Made by a program: the position numbers and the translations under genes | Shown: positions 34,553 through 44,774 of the stretch, piece by piece | Numbering within the stretch: position 1 is the first letter of the stretch | Layout of the letters: every line of letters starts with the position of its first letter | Origin: Blattamonas nauphoetae | Taxonomy: Eukaryota > Preaxostyla > Oxymonadida | Assembly (NCBI GenBank): GCA_033064195.1 | Contig: JARBJD010000267.1 | Location: 1 to 64,000, forward strand | Length of the DNA: 64,000 nt | Direction: 5' to 3' | Notes under the pieces: generated by a model | Seen by the model: only the letters and a program-made list of their open reading frames with translations | Database searches by the model: none | Told to the model about the DNA's origin: nothing

Positions 34553-34660
34553 TCTTCTCTCTGTTTCACTTCACTTGTCTTTGTTTGGCGTGGAATGAGA
34601 ACTCGCATGAAATGGGAGAGATACAACACTAAAATCAAGACTAAAGAAGAGAAAAACATG

Positions 34661-37375
34661 TCACTTGCCATCAGCAAGCTGCAAAGAAGTGAGAAGCTCT
34701 TCTTCAGCAACAAGGTGGGAGTGGAGGGAGTTTGTTGCATTCCACACTCGACAGGCAGACGGCGACGTCACGCGGGTGAGTGGAAGAAGAGATTGGGTGA
34801 GCGGGAAAAGTGGGTTGAGGAGCACGGAGGGGTTCATCGCTGCTTGGATCGTCATTTGGAGTGAGTTGAGAGATTGTTGGATCTGGGCAGGATTGTCGAG
34901 GCCAGCTGGGAAGTTTGGGAGAGTGAGCTCTTCTTCTTCTTTCCGCCTTTTCTTGACCAACTCCAACACAAATGCTCTCTCCTCGCGCAGAGCCTCGCTG
35001 TCACTCCCTCCACACCATCCTCGCTCGATGCACTGTTCCGTCAGCATCTTCTCCTCCCACTCTCTCTGAACCTCCATCTGCCTCTTCCACTCTGCGAATG
35101 CTGGCGTGTTGAAGAAGAGTGAGTAAGCAAAGAGCACAGCGTCGAGTGACTTCACTCGGGCACAGAAAGTGGGCGGGTGTTTCTGTGAAAATGTGAGGAA
35201 GGCCTGTGGAGATGGAGGGAGGGAAGGATCAGTCGAGACCGATTGTCCGACAGAGAGACTTGTTGCTTTGGGACTTTCGTTCTTCTTCCGTTCATCTCGC
35301 CATCGTCGGAACGTCCCCCGAATTCCCTCTGCCCTCTCTCCCTTCCCGCTCTCCCCTCCTCCCCTCATCTTCTCCCCACGCGTGTCCTGTCCTTTCACAC
35401 CAAAGAAGTATTCTTCCAGCGGCGACATGAAATCTCTCGTCAGACCCTCAAAATAATCCTTCACTGCCTCGTTCATCGCCCCGAGTGTGTTCCCGCTCTC
35501 CATCATCCCTTTCAGCCGACCCAGCATCGCACTATAGTCGTCCTCAGATCCTGTGATGAACGCTTCCAGGCACTCTTCCGCGCTGAGCGACGTGCACGCT
35601 CTCCACTCCTTCTGTCGCTCGATCCACGTCTTGGTGTCGATTCGCAGTGACTCGGCTGGGGCAAAACTGTTCTTTTTGAATTTGTTGCGTCCCTTCAGCG
35701 CACTTGGTGTGTATCGGAACGAGAAAGAGAGACGAGTGGATTTGAAGCGAGAGGAGTCGGAGTGACGTGTCTTGTTGGGCGAGGGAGTGGTGGGAGGGTC
35801 GATCCAGGGTGTGGAGAAGGCGGGGAAGGAGAGGGCGAGGAGAGAGGAGAGTGGGAACAGGTCGAGGTGGAGCTGGCTTGGAAGGTGTGATGGGATTTGT
35901 GTGACGGTCGACAGGAAGGACATGAACGTGTCATCGTGTTCCTCTTCAGTCTCGTCCTCTTCTGCCTCCACTACTGTTTCGTCAAACGCAGTTGATGTCT
36001 CGCTGACGGGCTGGGAGAGCTGCCGTGTGTGTGTGGTGGTGTGATTGTCCGGGTTGTCGGGAGGGAGAGTGGAGGAAGACGGGGAATAATCTGAGAAATC
36101 ACGTTCCTCGAAGTAAGGGGAATCAGGCAGCATACAAAACTTAGATGGGTGCTGGTTAGTGAGAGAATGTGGGTGAGGCGTCGTATGTGCTTGTGAAGGC
36201 ATTTCCAGCTGGGTTTCTGTGTCCAACTTGTTCTTCAGTTCCCAATCTCCTGTCATCACGTAACAATAAGTGCCTCTGATCTGCCGCATCTGGAAAAAGA
36301 GTGCAGACGTTGTTCCAAAAATAGTGGGATGGGTTGGGGTGTCATTTCGGTGGAGATTGTCGCCCGCAACAAGATTGTAGAACGGCGCAACGGATGTGCC
36401 ATATGAGAGTGGCGAAATGAGCGACACAAGTGCTGAGACAATCATTGATGCAAATCGCGATGTTGGAGCAAGAACACAGATCGGGTGTCCGATGATCAGA
36501 AGCAACCAGAAAACAGGGAGTGACGATATGTGGGAAAGAAGTGCTGGAATCACTGGTGCTTCCCGTTGATATATATCACAAAAAAGTGGCTTAATGGTTG
36601 GATGATGGAAGTGCTTAGCGAAGTCTATTGTATGGCATTCGTTCAACGAGAAAGGTTGGAGGTTCTGCATCCGTTCGCCTGTTTGGTCAGCAACAGGAAG
36701 TTGAAACATGGCAGTACTGTCCTCAGTTGTTGAAACTGTTTTCGTGTTGTAATGGGAGACGTTCAAAATGGGGAGAGGGCGCCCGTTTAGGAGTCTGGGC
36801 AGAAGAGGGTCCAAATTAGGATGGAGAGGGATACTCTCCAATGAGAGCTCGGAGGAAAAGAAGCTGAGGGGATATGATGTGTGGCAGCTCGGATGGGGAA
36901 GTGAGCATAGTTGGAGAAGGAGAATGTGAGCATTCTCCCATTTGTGTTTGTGAAAATCGGTGCCAGCAAGTCGGATGATTCGATCAAACATAGAAAGAAA
37001 CGGGAATGGAGTCAAAATGACGAGTGAACGCTGGTAAAACCCTCGTTTGATGGTAGGATCCGGTTCTTGGTGGAAATGGACGAAACAATGGAGTTGGTGT
37101 TGGCTAGGAGATTCTGAACCAGGAAAGTCCAAAATAAACGAATAGATAGAATCATCGATATAGAGTGAATTTGTATCCGGAAGTGAGAACGTGGCTCTAA
37201 TGAATAGATTGAAAAAATGGAATTCAAACAATGATGGAATCAAAGAGTCAGGAATGGGCAGTCCATGATACCAATCCACTGAAGAACCAGCTAAAAGATC
37301 GAAATAGCACGATGCAACACCATGTATCCATCTAAAAGCGCCTTGTTCATCTGATGATGGATGAAAAGTTTTCAT
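34661..37375 (-). CDS. DENND6-like DENN-domain protein (Rab GEF)
   Basis: One uninterrupted exon of 904 codons from the ATG at 37375. DENN proteins swap GDP for GTP on Rabs; DENND6 acts on Rab14-type GTPases in endosome recycling. Features: WIHGVASCYFDLLAG at the start (the upstream-DENN strand), then KRGFYQRSLVILTPFPFLSMF at about residues 110-130 (the family's 'kRGyfQkSlVlls-lPf--lf'), and FWLLLIIGHPICVLAP followed by SALVSLISPLSYG (about 290-330), the hallmark of the central DENN lobe. A long insert follows, with acidic (EEDETEEEHDD) and Ser/Pro stretches; the dDENN part is diverged. Animal DENND6 is about 600 residues, so this one is enlarged in the C-terminal half. The subfamily call is less sure than the DENN call. 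Confidence 0.78.
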   Translation of the reverse strand: MKTFHPSSDEQGAFRWIHGVASCYFDLLAGSSVDWYHGLPIPDSLIPSLFEFHFFNLFIRATFSLPDTNSLYIDDSIYSFILDFPGSESPSQHQLHCFVHFHQEPDPTIKRGFYQRSLVILTPFPFLSMFDRIIRLAGTDFHKHKWENAHILLLQLCSLPHPSCHTSYPLSFFSSELSLESIPLHPNLDPLLPRLLNGRPLPILNVSHYNTKTVSTTEDSTAMFQLPVADQTGERMQNLQPFSLNECHTIDFAKHFHHPTIKPLFCDIYQREAPVIPALLSHISSLPVFWLLLIIGHPICVLAPTSRFASMIVSALVSLISPLSYGTSVAPFYNLVAGDNLHRNDTPTHPTIFGTTSALFFQMRQIRGTYCYVMTGDWELKNKLDTETQLEMPSQAHTTPHPHSLTNQHPSKFCMLPDSPYFEERDFSDYSPSSSTLPPDNPDNHTTTHTRQLSQPVSETSTAFDETVVEAEEDETEEEHDDTFMSFLSTVTQIPSHLPSQLHLDLFPLSSLLALSFPAFSTPWIDPPTTPSPNKTRHSDSSRFKSTRLSFSFRYTPSALKGRNKFKKNSFAPAESLRIDTKTWIERQKEWRACTSLSAEECLEAFITGSEDDYSAMLGRLKGMMESGNTLGAMNEAVKDYFEGLTRDFMSPLEEYFFGVKGQDTRGEKMRGGGESGKGERAEGIRGTFRRWRDERKKNESPKATSLSVGQSVSTDPSLPPSPQAFLTFSQKHPPTFCARVKSLDAVLFAYSLFFNTPAFAEWKRQMEVQREWEEKMLTEQCIERGWCGGSDSEALREERAFVLELVKKRRKEEEELTLPNFPAGLDNPAQIQQSLNSLQMTIQAAMNPSVLLNPLFPLTQSLLPLTRVTSPSACRVWNATNSLHSHLVAEEELLTSLQLADGK

Positions 37376-37712
37376 TACGTTTTGATCGCGGTTGACTTTT
37401 CATCAGATCTGTTGAACAATTCCTTCAGTGAGATCGAAAAAATACAGGTGAATCGATTGTCGAAATGACGAATTGATTCGGTGAAAGGGGAAGGACATGA
37501 AGTGGTCTTTTAAAAATCAAGAGAAGAGGTCAATGAAAGACGAATATTCGATATCAAAAGAAGTAGTTCAGTGTTGTCTCCTTGAATTCCATACTGAAGG
37601 CAGGACATGTTCCGAGAACTCCTGGGTTCAAGATTGTGATTGGATGTTCAAATTGATGAGTAATTACAAAAACACTGGACCCTCGCCAATTCCAGCAGCT
37701 CTGATTGTATGT

Positions 37713-38167
37713 TCAGGATGATGAAGCTGGATCTTCTGTTTCTGTTTGTTCCGGAAGAGGGGTGGCAGTTTTTGATTCGCGTCTCTCATTTTCGTCTTCG
37801 AGATCCTTATCTAATTTTTCCAGGATGTTTTGAATTGCTCTTCGACGATCTCTGGTCTCTTTTGTTTCTGACAATACGAATAGAAGACGGAATTTTCTGA
37901 TCAAAATCATTGTGTGCAAACCTGTTGGCGTTCTCGTGGCTTTGCTTGTACGAAGAGATCCCTCTTCCCGAATTTGACGTTGTTCTTCGATATATTCCAC
38001 CTTTTGACGCTGTTTGCAGAATTCTGGGTGGAGATTGGTTTATGAAGAAAAAGGTATGTAATACCTTTATATTGAGAACGAGTTTGTGTTGTTGCTAAAT
38101 TTTGCCAATACAGTGTATAATCAGCACGGGACACCGTGTGAACGATGGTACTATCTGCTTTATTCAT
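37713..38167 (-). CDS. Small coiled-coil protein, function unknown
   Basis: Exons 38167-38065, 38023-37922 and 37867-37713; introns of 41 and 54 nt (the second is in frame and could be read through, but it encodes a hydrophobic stretch unlike the rest). The sum gives 119 residues. The sequence is highly charged with heptad-like runs (EFCKQRQKVEYIEEQRQIREE and RAIQNILEKLDKDLEDENERRE) and an acidic Pro/Thr tail. Size and composition resemble small axonemal or microtubule-inner proteins, but no family is recognised, so that is only a thought. It shares a short divergent spacer (about 110 bp) with the Tyr-rich gene at 38279. Confidence 0.6.
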
Positions 38168-38278
38168 GAATTGGATTGATTCGTTGAACAAAACATAAGT
38201 TATACGTCTGATCGAAGAACTGCGAATGAAAAAGATTCGTACAGAGGCGTTAAGTAGTCTCGCCTCCCTCACATCAAA

Positions 38279-39031
38279 ATGTTGTTGTTTTCGTTATCTC
38301 TCTTCCTCTCAACTCGTGCCACCGACACGCTAACACCAACGGAAGACAAGTCAGAACCACTAGCATCCTGTTATCCTCGCCAAATCCCTGTCAGGAGTGT
38401 AGCCCCCGCTGCCCAACCCATATATTACATGCCTTATTCATCTCAACTCCCATCCACCTCACGAAACAGTCTATATCCGACAACACCATCGTCAGCTCGT
38501 GTTGCTCAAGCAAATGATGTGATATCACGACGCGAATACGAGCAATACGAAGCGCCGTACCGCTACATCATCGCAGGTGAGCCAGCGTACGAAGACCAAG
38601 AGAATTATTACAACGAAATCACATCCTACAACAATCACCGCACCCCACACATTCCATACAGTGACTATCAGGGTGATACCTTCTATATTCGTGAATATGA
38701 CGATTACGAGGACCTCCCAGTGTTGTACTACCCTTATTCGACTGGACAGACACGACGCACTCCAACGCGAGCCCAATCAGGGTTTCCGGTGAGTACTGCA
38801 TACACACCCAGTGTGTATGTGGGACCAGGAAGAGTGGCAAGGGGTATCCCTCTTCAAGCATCGACTGGGCTGCCAGATCCGAGTCTGGATGTCGGTTATC
38901 GAGGGGATGGGAATGCCAGAATTAGTTTGCGCTTTTCTTTGGTCACAATTGATGTTTTTGCTCTTCTGCTTTCTGCTTTTGTTGCCTTTTCAGATCAACT
39001 GAGTCGATTTGCTGCTCGTCCGTCCATCTAG
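38279..39031 (+). CDS. Tyr/Pro-rich protein with signal-peptide-like start
   Basis: A 250-codon frame from the ATG at 38279. Residues 1-14 (MLLFSLSLFLSTRA) could be a signal peptide. The middle is rich in Tyr, Asp, Glu and Asn (YEQYEAPYRYIIAGEPAYED, YYNEITSYNN, YIREYDDYEDLP). A 69-nt segment near the end (about 38929-38997, GTTTGCG..TTTTCAG) has intron ends and length divisible by three and encodes a hydrophobic run, so it is probably spliced out, leaving about 227 residues. No family recognised. Secreted or surface location is an inference from the N-terminus. Confidence 0.5.
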   Translation: MLLFSLSLFLSTRATDTLTPTEDKSEPLASCYPRQIPVRSVAPAAQPIYYMPYSSQLPSTSRNSLYPTTPSSARVAQANDVISRREYEQYEAPYRYIIAGEPAYEDQENYYNEITSYNNHRTPHIPYSDYQGDTFYIREYDDYEDLPVLYYPYSTGQTRRTPTRAQSGFPVSTAYTPSVYVGPGRVARGIPLQASTGLPDPSLDVGYRGDGNARISLRFSLVTIDVFALLLSAFVAFSDQLSRFAARPSI

Positions 39032-39327
39032 GATGTCACGGTCGATACGTCGGTATTAGCGAAGATATAGCTTGTACCAAAAAGTTACTGCAACACAATC
39101 AATTATTAATCATTTATCTCACCTTTCTCTTTCTTTCATCAATTTTATCGCCAACATTACAGAGACGGTCCAAACTACGTTTCCTGACGAAAACAGATGG
39201 TATAGAGCAATACTGACGGATAAAAAGAAGAGAGAATCCCTCTCGGTGCCATCTAATAGCACTCCTCACCAAAGTAATGGAGTTCAATAGATCGACCCAA
39301 ACATATTGATATAGTTGAACTAACGGA

Positions 39328-40027
39328 ATGACTGAAACTGGATTCAAAGTGTTTGTCATCTCAATAGTATTCATTGGATGGGTTTAATTGATTTCCCACT
39401 TTTAGAGAATCGATTCGCATGCGTGATTGCGCGACCAAGAAAGTCTTCTTCCAAGAACAGGGTTGGTTTGAACATTTATCAGCCTCTTCATCCAACTTTT
39501 CATATTATATCAATTTTTTCTGAACTCTCTCGTTTTTAGGGAGACCATCAAGCCGTTGAGAGAGAGTTTGTTCCAATATTGTCGTCATTCTCAATCATCT
39601 TCCCAGTGCACCTCGAAAAGGCTCTTCTCGAATGTGAATCGGTTGCAACGGAATATACGTTTTCAGTTGACACCGAACTCGAGGATCTTAAACTTGTACA
39701 GCAAATGTTGATGATGGGAAACGTCATTGAAGGTTTCGCGTGCTTATCTAGCCTGTAACTCTATTTTCTTGTGCGATGTTTTTCCCATCCCCAGAGTTTA
39801 AATTTGAGTTCGGATTTGCCATGCCTGGCAGCACGAATTCATTTGAGAGCATCATTTATTCGGCGGGAAAAGGGAACATGTACCCGCCAGAACTTCTCTC
39901 GTGTGTCCTTTCTTTTATTGATTCAATCATTCTTTACGTCCACAGTGGAAATTTACAGACTATAGTCACCTTTGTGGATGGGGACAAAGTCGTCGGCGAA
40001 AAGGTTCTCACAGTCTTCTATGATTAA
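39328..40027 (+). CDS. PDE6D: PDE6-delta-like prenyl-binding protein
   Basis: Five exons: 39328-39350, 39406-39461, 39544-39732, 39795-39900 and 39946-40027; introns 55, 82, 62 and 45 nt. The sum is 456 nt, 151 residues, against 150 for animal PDE6-delta. It extracts prenylated cargo from membranes and releases it when Arl2/Arl3-GTP binds, especially into cilia. Matching features: GFK-ESIRMRDCATKKVFFQ near the start (for GF---W-NLRDA-TGK-LW), REFVPILSSFSIIFPVHL, the long FKFEFGFAMPGSTNSFESII (FEFGFVIPNSTNTWQSLI in animals) and the final strands IVTFVDGDKVVGEKVLTVFYD-like. The third exon's acceptor (GGGAG) was picked for phase; an alternative adds one Gly. UNC119 is the other member of the fold but is longer. 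Confidence 0.9.
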
Positions 40028-40188
40028 TTTCCCACTCATTTCACAACTTCACCCAGGCAATTCATATTGTTTTCTGCGTTTTTGCATTGTATATTCTGTA
40101 TCTTTCACGTATTTCCGAAGATCTCGCCACGAAGAAAGACGGTGCCCGATATGCAAGAAAAACAAGACGAATTAACAAAATAAACGCA

Positions 40189-42690
40189 TCAATGACTTTC
40201 AAGAAGAGAAATCTGCGCGCGGAGTCGCGAGTTCTCTTGGATAAGATTCTGCGATAGTGGTTTCTGGAGGATCTGTTTCACCTTGCGGGTGTCGTCCTCA
40301 ATCTTCCTTTCATAATCCTGTAAATATTGGAACCGACGCCGTGCAACTCTGGCAAGCGAATAAAGTGTATAGAGAGAAAAAAGAGAATATATGACGAAGA
40401 AGGGCTGATCAAACTCGGCCTTCACTTCCTGTTCAAACTGCCTTCGACTGATCTGATCCATCGCGTCGTCAATTTGGAACTGCAGTCGCTGTGTGCGAAT
40501 CTGCTCATCCCGAAAGATATCTGACGAGGAGAAGGAGAAGAAGAGGAACAAACCGACGTTTTCGTTGAATTCGAGAACAGCAGGGTCGGAGTCGAGGTGC
40601 AGCTGCTCTGTGCGCTTCAAAAAGGACAGGAACCGCTCGAAGGTGTCTGCAAACGACGATCGCATTTTGAGAAGCTCGGTCTCTCGCTCGTCGATGGAGC
40701 GGAGGAGGGTTTTGAGGGTCTGAAGGAGAGGAGACGACAGACAAAGAAGAGAATGGAAGGAAGGAAGAAGAGAGAAGGAAAGAGGAAGACAAGAACAGAA
40801 CGTGAAGAGAGAAGAAAGCGACGAAGAGAAGAGGCACACCTCAACCTGGTTTTCGTCCATCTGCCCTTCCGCGTTGTCGTCTGATGGCGCGTCTTCGATC
40901 TGCAGAATCTGCAGTTGGAGCTGTCGCAGAGCCTCAGTGTCTCTGTCGCCCTCTTCTCGCACTCTCTTCGCTCTTTCCTTTCGGCGCAGCGTTGCTTTTT
41001 GGTCGCGCGTGTTCTTCTCTTCCACCAGCGCTCGCTCGAAGTTCCGCTTGTCGTTTTCGATTTTCTGATCAAGTTTCAGCGATTCGGATTGGAATTCCGC
41101 TTCGTTTCGTCTGTCTTGGTCGTGTCTGTCCTGCTCTTCCCTCTTGTTCCTCTCTTTGATTCTGTATTCTTCGTCTCTCCTCTTCCTCTCTTCCTCCTTT
41201 CTTCTTTCTTCCTCTTTCCTTCGCTCTTCCCCCTTCCTTTTTTCTTCTTCTCTTCTCTCTTTTTCTTTTTTCCTTCTTCTCTCCTCCTCGTTCCTTCTCT
41301 CCTCCTCTTCTCTCTCCTCCTGCTTCCTTCTCTCTTCCTCCCGCTCATCCTCTTCATCTTCCAACACAGCCTCAATCTCAATACTCAAATTCCTTTTCGC
41401 TCCCCCACCCTTAGAAGCCGGCGTGTTGCGTGTCTGTTCGTCGTAGAAATCTTGTGATGGGTGGGCGGGAGGGAGCGTGTCACGAACTGTAGCGGACTTC
41501 GTCAAGAAATGATGATCCGTCTTTGAAGCTTGTTCTTGGAATGAAAGTGTTGGGACTGACTCGGAAGAGGCAAGCTGGCCGAGAGGGGCTGTCGAGTTGA
41601 GAGGCTTTGTGGATGCGCCGGACACTTTGGAGAGGAGCGTCTTGTTTGTTTGGATTTCTTCGAGTGTGGGGCGTTCTGCAGGATCCTGAAGTATGAAAAT
41701 GTTGGAGAATTTCACAAAAAATGGGATGGACGGGCGAAAAGAGGGTATACAATTCTGATCATCTGGAAAATGAGCGATTGAAGTTGCTTCGAGTAGCGGT
41801 TCCCAATCGGGATGACAGTGCTCATTAATTGCGGGAGTTGGTTTTTAGGGTCGGTCTTCGCAAGAATATCTTTCAGTTTCCGCAGCTGATAAGGATATCG
41901 CCACGTACAGAGCCAATACACGATGACACCCAAGGCATAGACATCTGAAGCTTCTGTCGTCCTATGAAAAGATGAAAGCGTATTGATAAGAGATACTGTC
42001 CACCGATGAGAACTTCTGGAGCGGTGAAGACGCTAAATATTGAAATGATGATGGTGAAAAAGTGGCAGACCTTCGCTGAAGAGTCGATGAAGGAATGACT
42101 GAATAGAGTCCATAATCCGCTGAGAAAAGATGCAGCGTCGAGGATAATGCGAGAAAAAGGGAATACTGAGCTGGAATCTTTTGTTAGAAACAATGAAAAT
42201 ATTGGTTGGTTTCAAATTCCCGTGAAGAGTGTGTGTTGTATGTAGCGCCGAAAGACCACGAGTTATCTCCAAACAATATGACCAGACATCCTTGAGAGGG
42301 AACGCGAACATGTAAGTGTGAAAGAGTGCAGACTGATTCGTTCAGGGATTGCTTTGCTCGAGCTTGCCCATCAACGTACTTTTGGAGAGTGGGCTTGTCA
42401 GAACAATCGATGAGCAATGTTCGATGCATGTCTTGGACAAGATAATCAGAGTATTTCACGAGAAAGGGCGATGACAATGAGAGGAGCCGCTGGATGGAGG
42501 AATCAATCGTGAATGAGTCCTGTCCTTTGGTGAGTGTGAACGACTTTGAAACGTGATCAGATTTTCCGTCTTCACTTGTGATTTTGTGACAGTTCCCAAG
42601 AGAACCATGACCAATCAGTGTTCCCTTAAAAGCTACGATAAAATGAAGTGACATAGGAAAAGGAATCATACGTTTGGCTCGAATTGCCAT
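40189..42690 (-). CDS. NEK-like pseudokinase with long C-terminal coiled coil
   Basis: Exons run 42690-42672, 42632-42334, 42290-42192, 42165-42071, 42032-41997, 41961-41751, 41685-40846, then 40719 to 40189 with one or two further in-frame introns (GTTTGTTCC..CGTCAG near 40555-40523). Phases agree to the seventh exon. The kinase domain has a glycine loop (IGHGSLGNCH), an HVSKSF Lys, LHGNLKPTN in place of HRDLKPxN, SADYGL for DFG, TAPEVLIGG, SDVYALGVIVYWL and DPAERPTLEEI. The catalytic Asp is Asn, so activity is doubtful. After a Ser/Thr-rich linker comes roughly 150 residues of E/K/R-rich coiled coil, then a second charged helix. Kinase plus long coiled coil is the NEK layout, a family tied to basal bodies and mitosis. 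Convergent with the PDE6-delta gene (about 160 bp apart). Confidence 0.8.
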
Positions 42691-42785
42691 TTGAGGAAGC
42701 GATATGTCGTAAATAGAGAATCAGACTCTGATGATCCCCCCATCGATCCTTTTTCAATCTCTCAGAGAAAGTTCTGTATCCTGAA

Positions 42786-43360
42786 ATGACACTGAATTTC
42801 GAGGATCTTTATGCAGATTCATCATCTAATTCTGATTCATCTTCCCAATCGAATCGTAATCAATTCTTTTCGAGACTTCTTCAGGAGAAAAGAAAAGCAA
42901 GCCAAGCATGCCGCGAAGACGAAAGACAGTAAAGAATGTCGAAGCACTTCCACAAGATCATCACAACACATCTATTGAGGGATTTGAGGTCTGATCTTAT
43001 GCCTTTCTTTAGTTAAATCTCATCATCGCCTCACATCGTCACCTCTCCATGTAGTTTCTTGATCAATCTTTTACAAGTCAACTCATCGTTCCTGAGAAAC
43101 GGAAAAAGTCCACACAGGTAGAAGCACCAGCCTTATGGTCATCGGAAGTGAGATCAAGACCAAAACGAGAACTGACGGCTGCGACAAAGAATACATCTCT
43201 ATCTCTTAAAAATGACGAGAAATCATCATCTTTTCATCATGTTCCACCTCCTCCAGCTGAAAAATCTGAGGAATCTACGACAAAGGAGAAAAGTACGGAT
43301 CAACACAAACCATCGACCCCTGAATCCGAAAAACCACAAAAATCATCAACTAATGAATAA
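42786..43360 (+). CDS. Small basic, Lys/Ser-rich protein, function unknown
   Basis: Exons 42786-42855, 42885-42988 and 43055-43360 with introns of 29 and 66 nt; 159 residues. The 29-nt intron is supported because the frame before it (NFEDLYADSSSNSDSSSQSN) continues into REKKSKPSMPRRRKTV only if it is removed. The N-terminal 25 residues are acidic/Ser-rich, then a basic patch that looks like a nuclear localisation signal, then FLDQSFTSQLIVPEKRKK and a Lys/Ser/Glu/Pro tail. No family is recognised; a chromatin or RNA role is only a guess. Divergent from the NEK-like gene with 95 bp between the ATGs. Confidence 0.7.
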
Positions 43361-43669
43361 AGTTGTGATGTATTTTGTCTTTTTAATTGAACCACTTCAT
43401 CAAGCTTCTTTTTTTGATGGTATATCTCTCATATTTTCCCCTCTAACACCCTCAGACGAAAATCTCTCCAAAGCGGGTTATAGACATATAGATTTGAATC
43501 GAATTACATTCAATGACTCAATTGTTGAAGAAAAAATGGAGACATAAAAAGTTTATTTCGAAGTAGGGTAAATCCTCTTGGAACGAAAAGAGCACTCAGA
43601 AAAAGGGAGAGGAAGACGAGAAGATGAAAACAATCCGATGAAAAATAGTACGATCCCAATGGGTGAGGA

Positions 43670-44518
43670 TCATTCAACAAGGCCCGAGATGAAGCCATAC
43701 GATTCGCATCCACATTCGTTGGTTCCACGTCGCATTCTGAAGAAGCCGTTCTCACCCCATTCGGGTCCCCACGAGTTCTGGAGGAGCCAGTACTTCTCGC
43801 CATTTTCTTCACCCCAGCCAATCAATGTGACAGCATGACCATCTTCGGCTTTGCCGTATTTGTGCTTGTAGATTCCGGAGCGATAGAATCCAAAATCTTC
43901 GTACACTGTGAAGGCAAAGAACATTGGACCATCGTTCATCAGTCCTTCCATCACATTATCCACTGTGTACTGGGCGATGGACTTGTACTTGTGGCGGATG
44001 ATTTCGCTTCCGTTGTCACATTTAGATGGGCAGGTTGGAACACGACCAGCAAATGACTTGTAGCTCATGCACTCTTCGGTTGTGGCCCCAGTTTCCAACA
44101 TGTGGGCATGTGGAGTGTAGAAACCGCCTCCTCTGCATGCAGCATCGTACTTGTCACATGAGACCAAATCTTGTGGGGAGAGAACACCGTAGTTGTGTCC
44201 CTTGATGTTTAGACGGATGGAGGCTGCTGTAGTTGTTGCGAATGCCCAGCACGATCCGCAATGTTGTTGGTGTCTGACTGGAACTGCTGCTTCTGGATAT
44301 CTTTCACGAATGTCGAACGATTCTGGAAGATTGGCTGGAGCTTCCCACGAAAACGTCTTCTCTGGGATGATTGGAAGACCGGTCATGGCACGCATTTTGG
44401 CAGCGGTCATGATGTGCTTTGGATAATCGACAGCAACCCACGTTGAAGTTGGGTCGTTGTTGATTAGATCAACAATTCGGCTTGAAGAGACAAGTGCAGC
44501 GACAAAGAATGAAAGCAC
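43670..44518 (-). CDS. Papain-family (C1A, cathepsin B-like) cysteine protease
   Basis: A secreted or lysosomal endopeptidase. The exon encodes a hydrophobic leader (LSFFVAALVSSS), a short propeptide (about residues 15-60), and the mature domain from LPESFDIRERYP. The active site is complete: QQHCGSCWAF (oxyanion Gln and catalytic Cys), DGHAVTLIGWG (catalytic His) and LLQNSWGPEWGENGF (Asn). The short propeptide, GGGFYTPHAHM and ECGCESYGFISG near the end fit protist cathepsin B-like enzymes, though the occluding loop is reduced. No ATG fits the first visible residue; an acceptor TTCTCAG at about 44519-44525 suggests a small first exon upstream (44530-44640), which I could not place. The total is about 285 residues. 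Confidence 0.92.
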   Translation of the reverse strand: MLSFFVAALVSSSRIVDLINNDPTSTWVAVDYPKHIMTAAKMRAMTGLPIIPEKTFSWEAPANLPESFDIRERYPEAAVPVRHQQHCGSCWAFATTTAASIRLNIKGHNYGVLSPQDLVSCDKYDAACRGGGFYTPHAHMLETGATTEECMSYKSFAGRVPTCPSKCDNGSEIIRHKYKSIAQYTVDNVMEGLMNDGPMFFAFTVYEDFGFYRSGIYKHKYGKAEDGHAVTLIGWGEENGEKYWLLQNSWGPEWGENGFFRMRRGTNECGCESYGFISGLVE

Positions 44519-44774
44519 TGAGAAGTAATGAAAACGAGAGAAGGAATATACTGTTGAATGACAGGTTACCTATTTCGGAGCTTCGAAAACTGCTGATTCA
44601 ATGTTGAAATTAAGGGCAACATTTTGGCTGGGCCTTTTGAGACACGACAATCTTGATCCTCCCGTTTTTCGCATTTATCTGTTCATGAAAGAGGTGTCGT
44701 AAACAAAGATCATCTAGAGAAGTCGAAAAAAAATGAGACTGACTTGAACAACAAAGAACAACGAAGAGAGGCGA

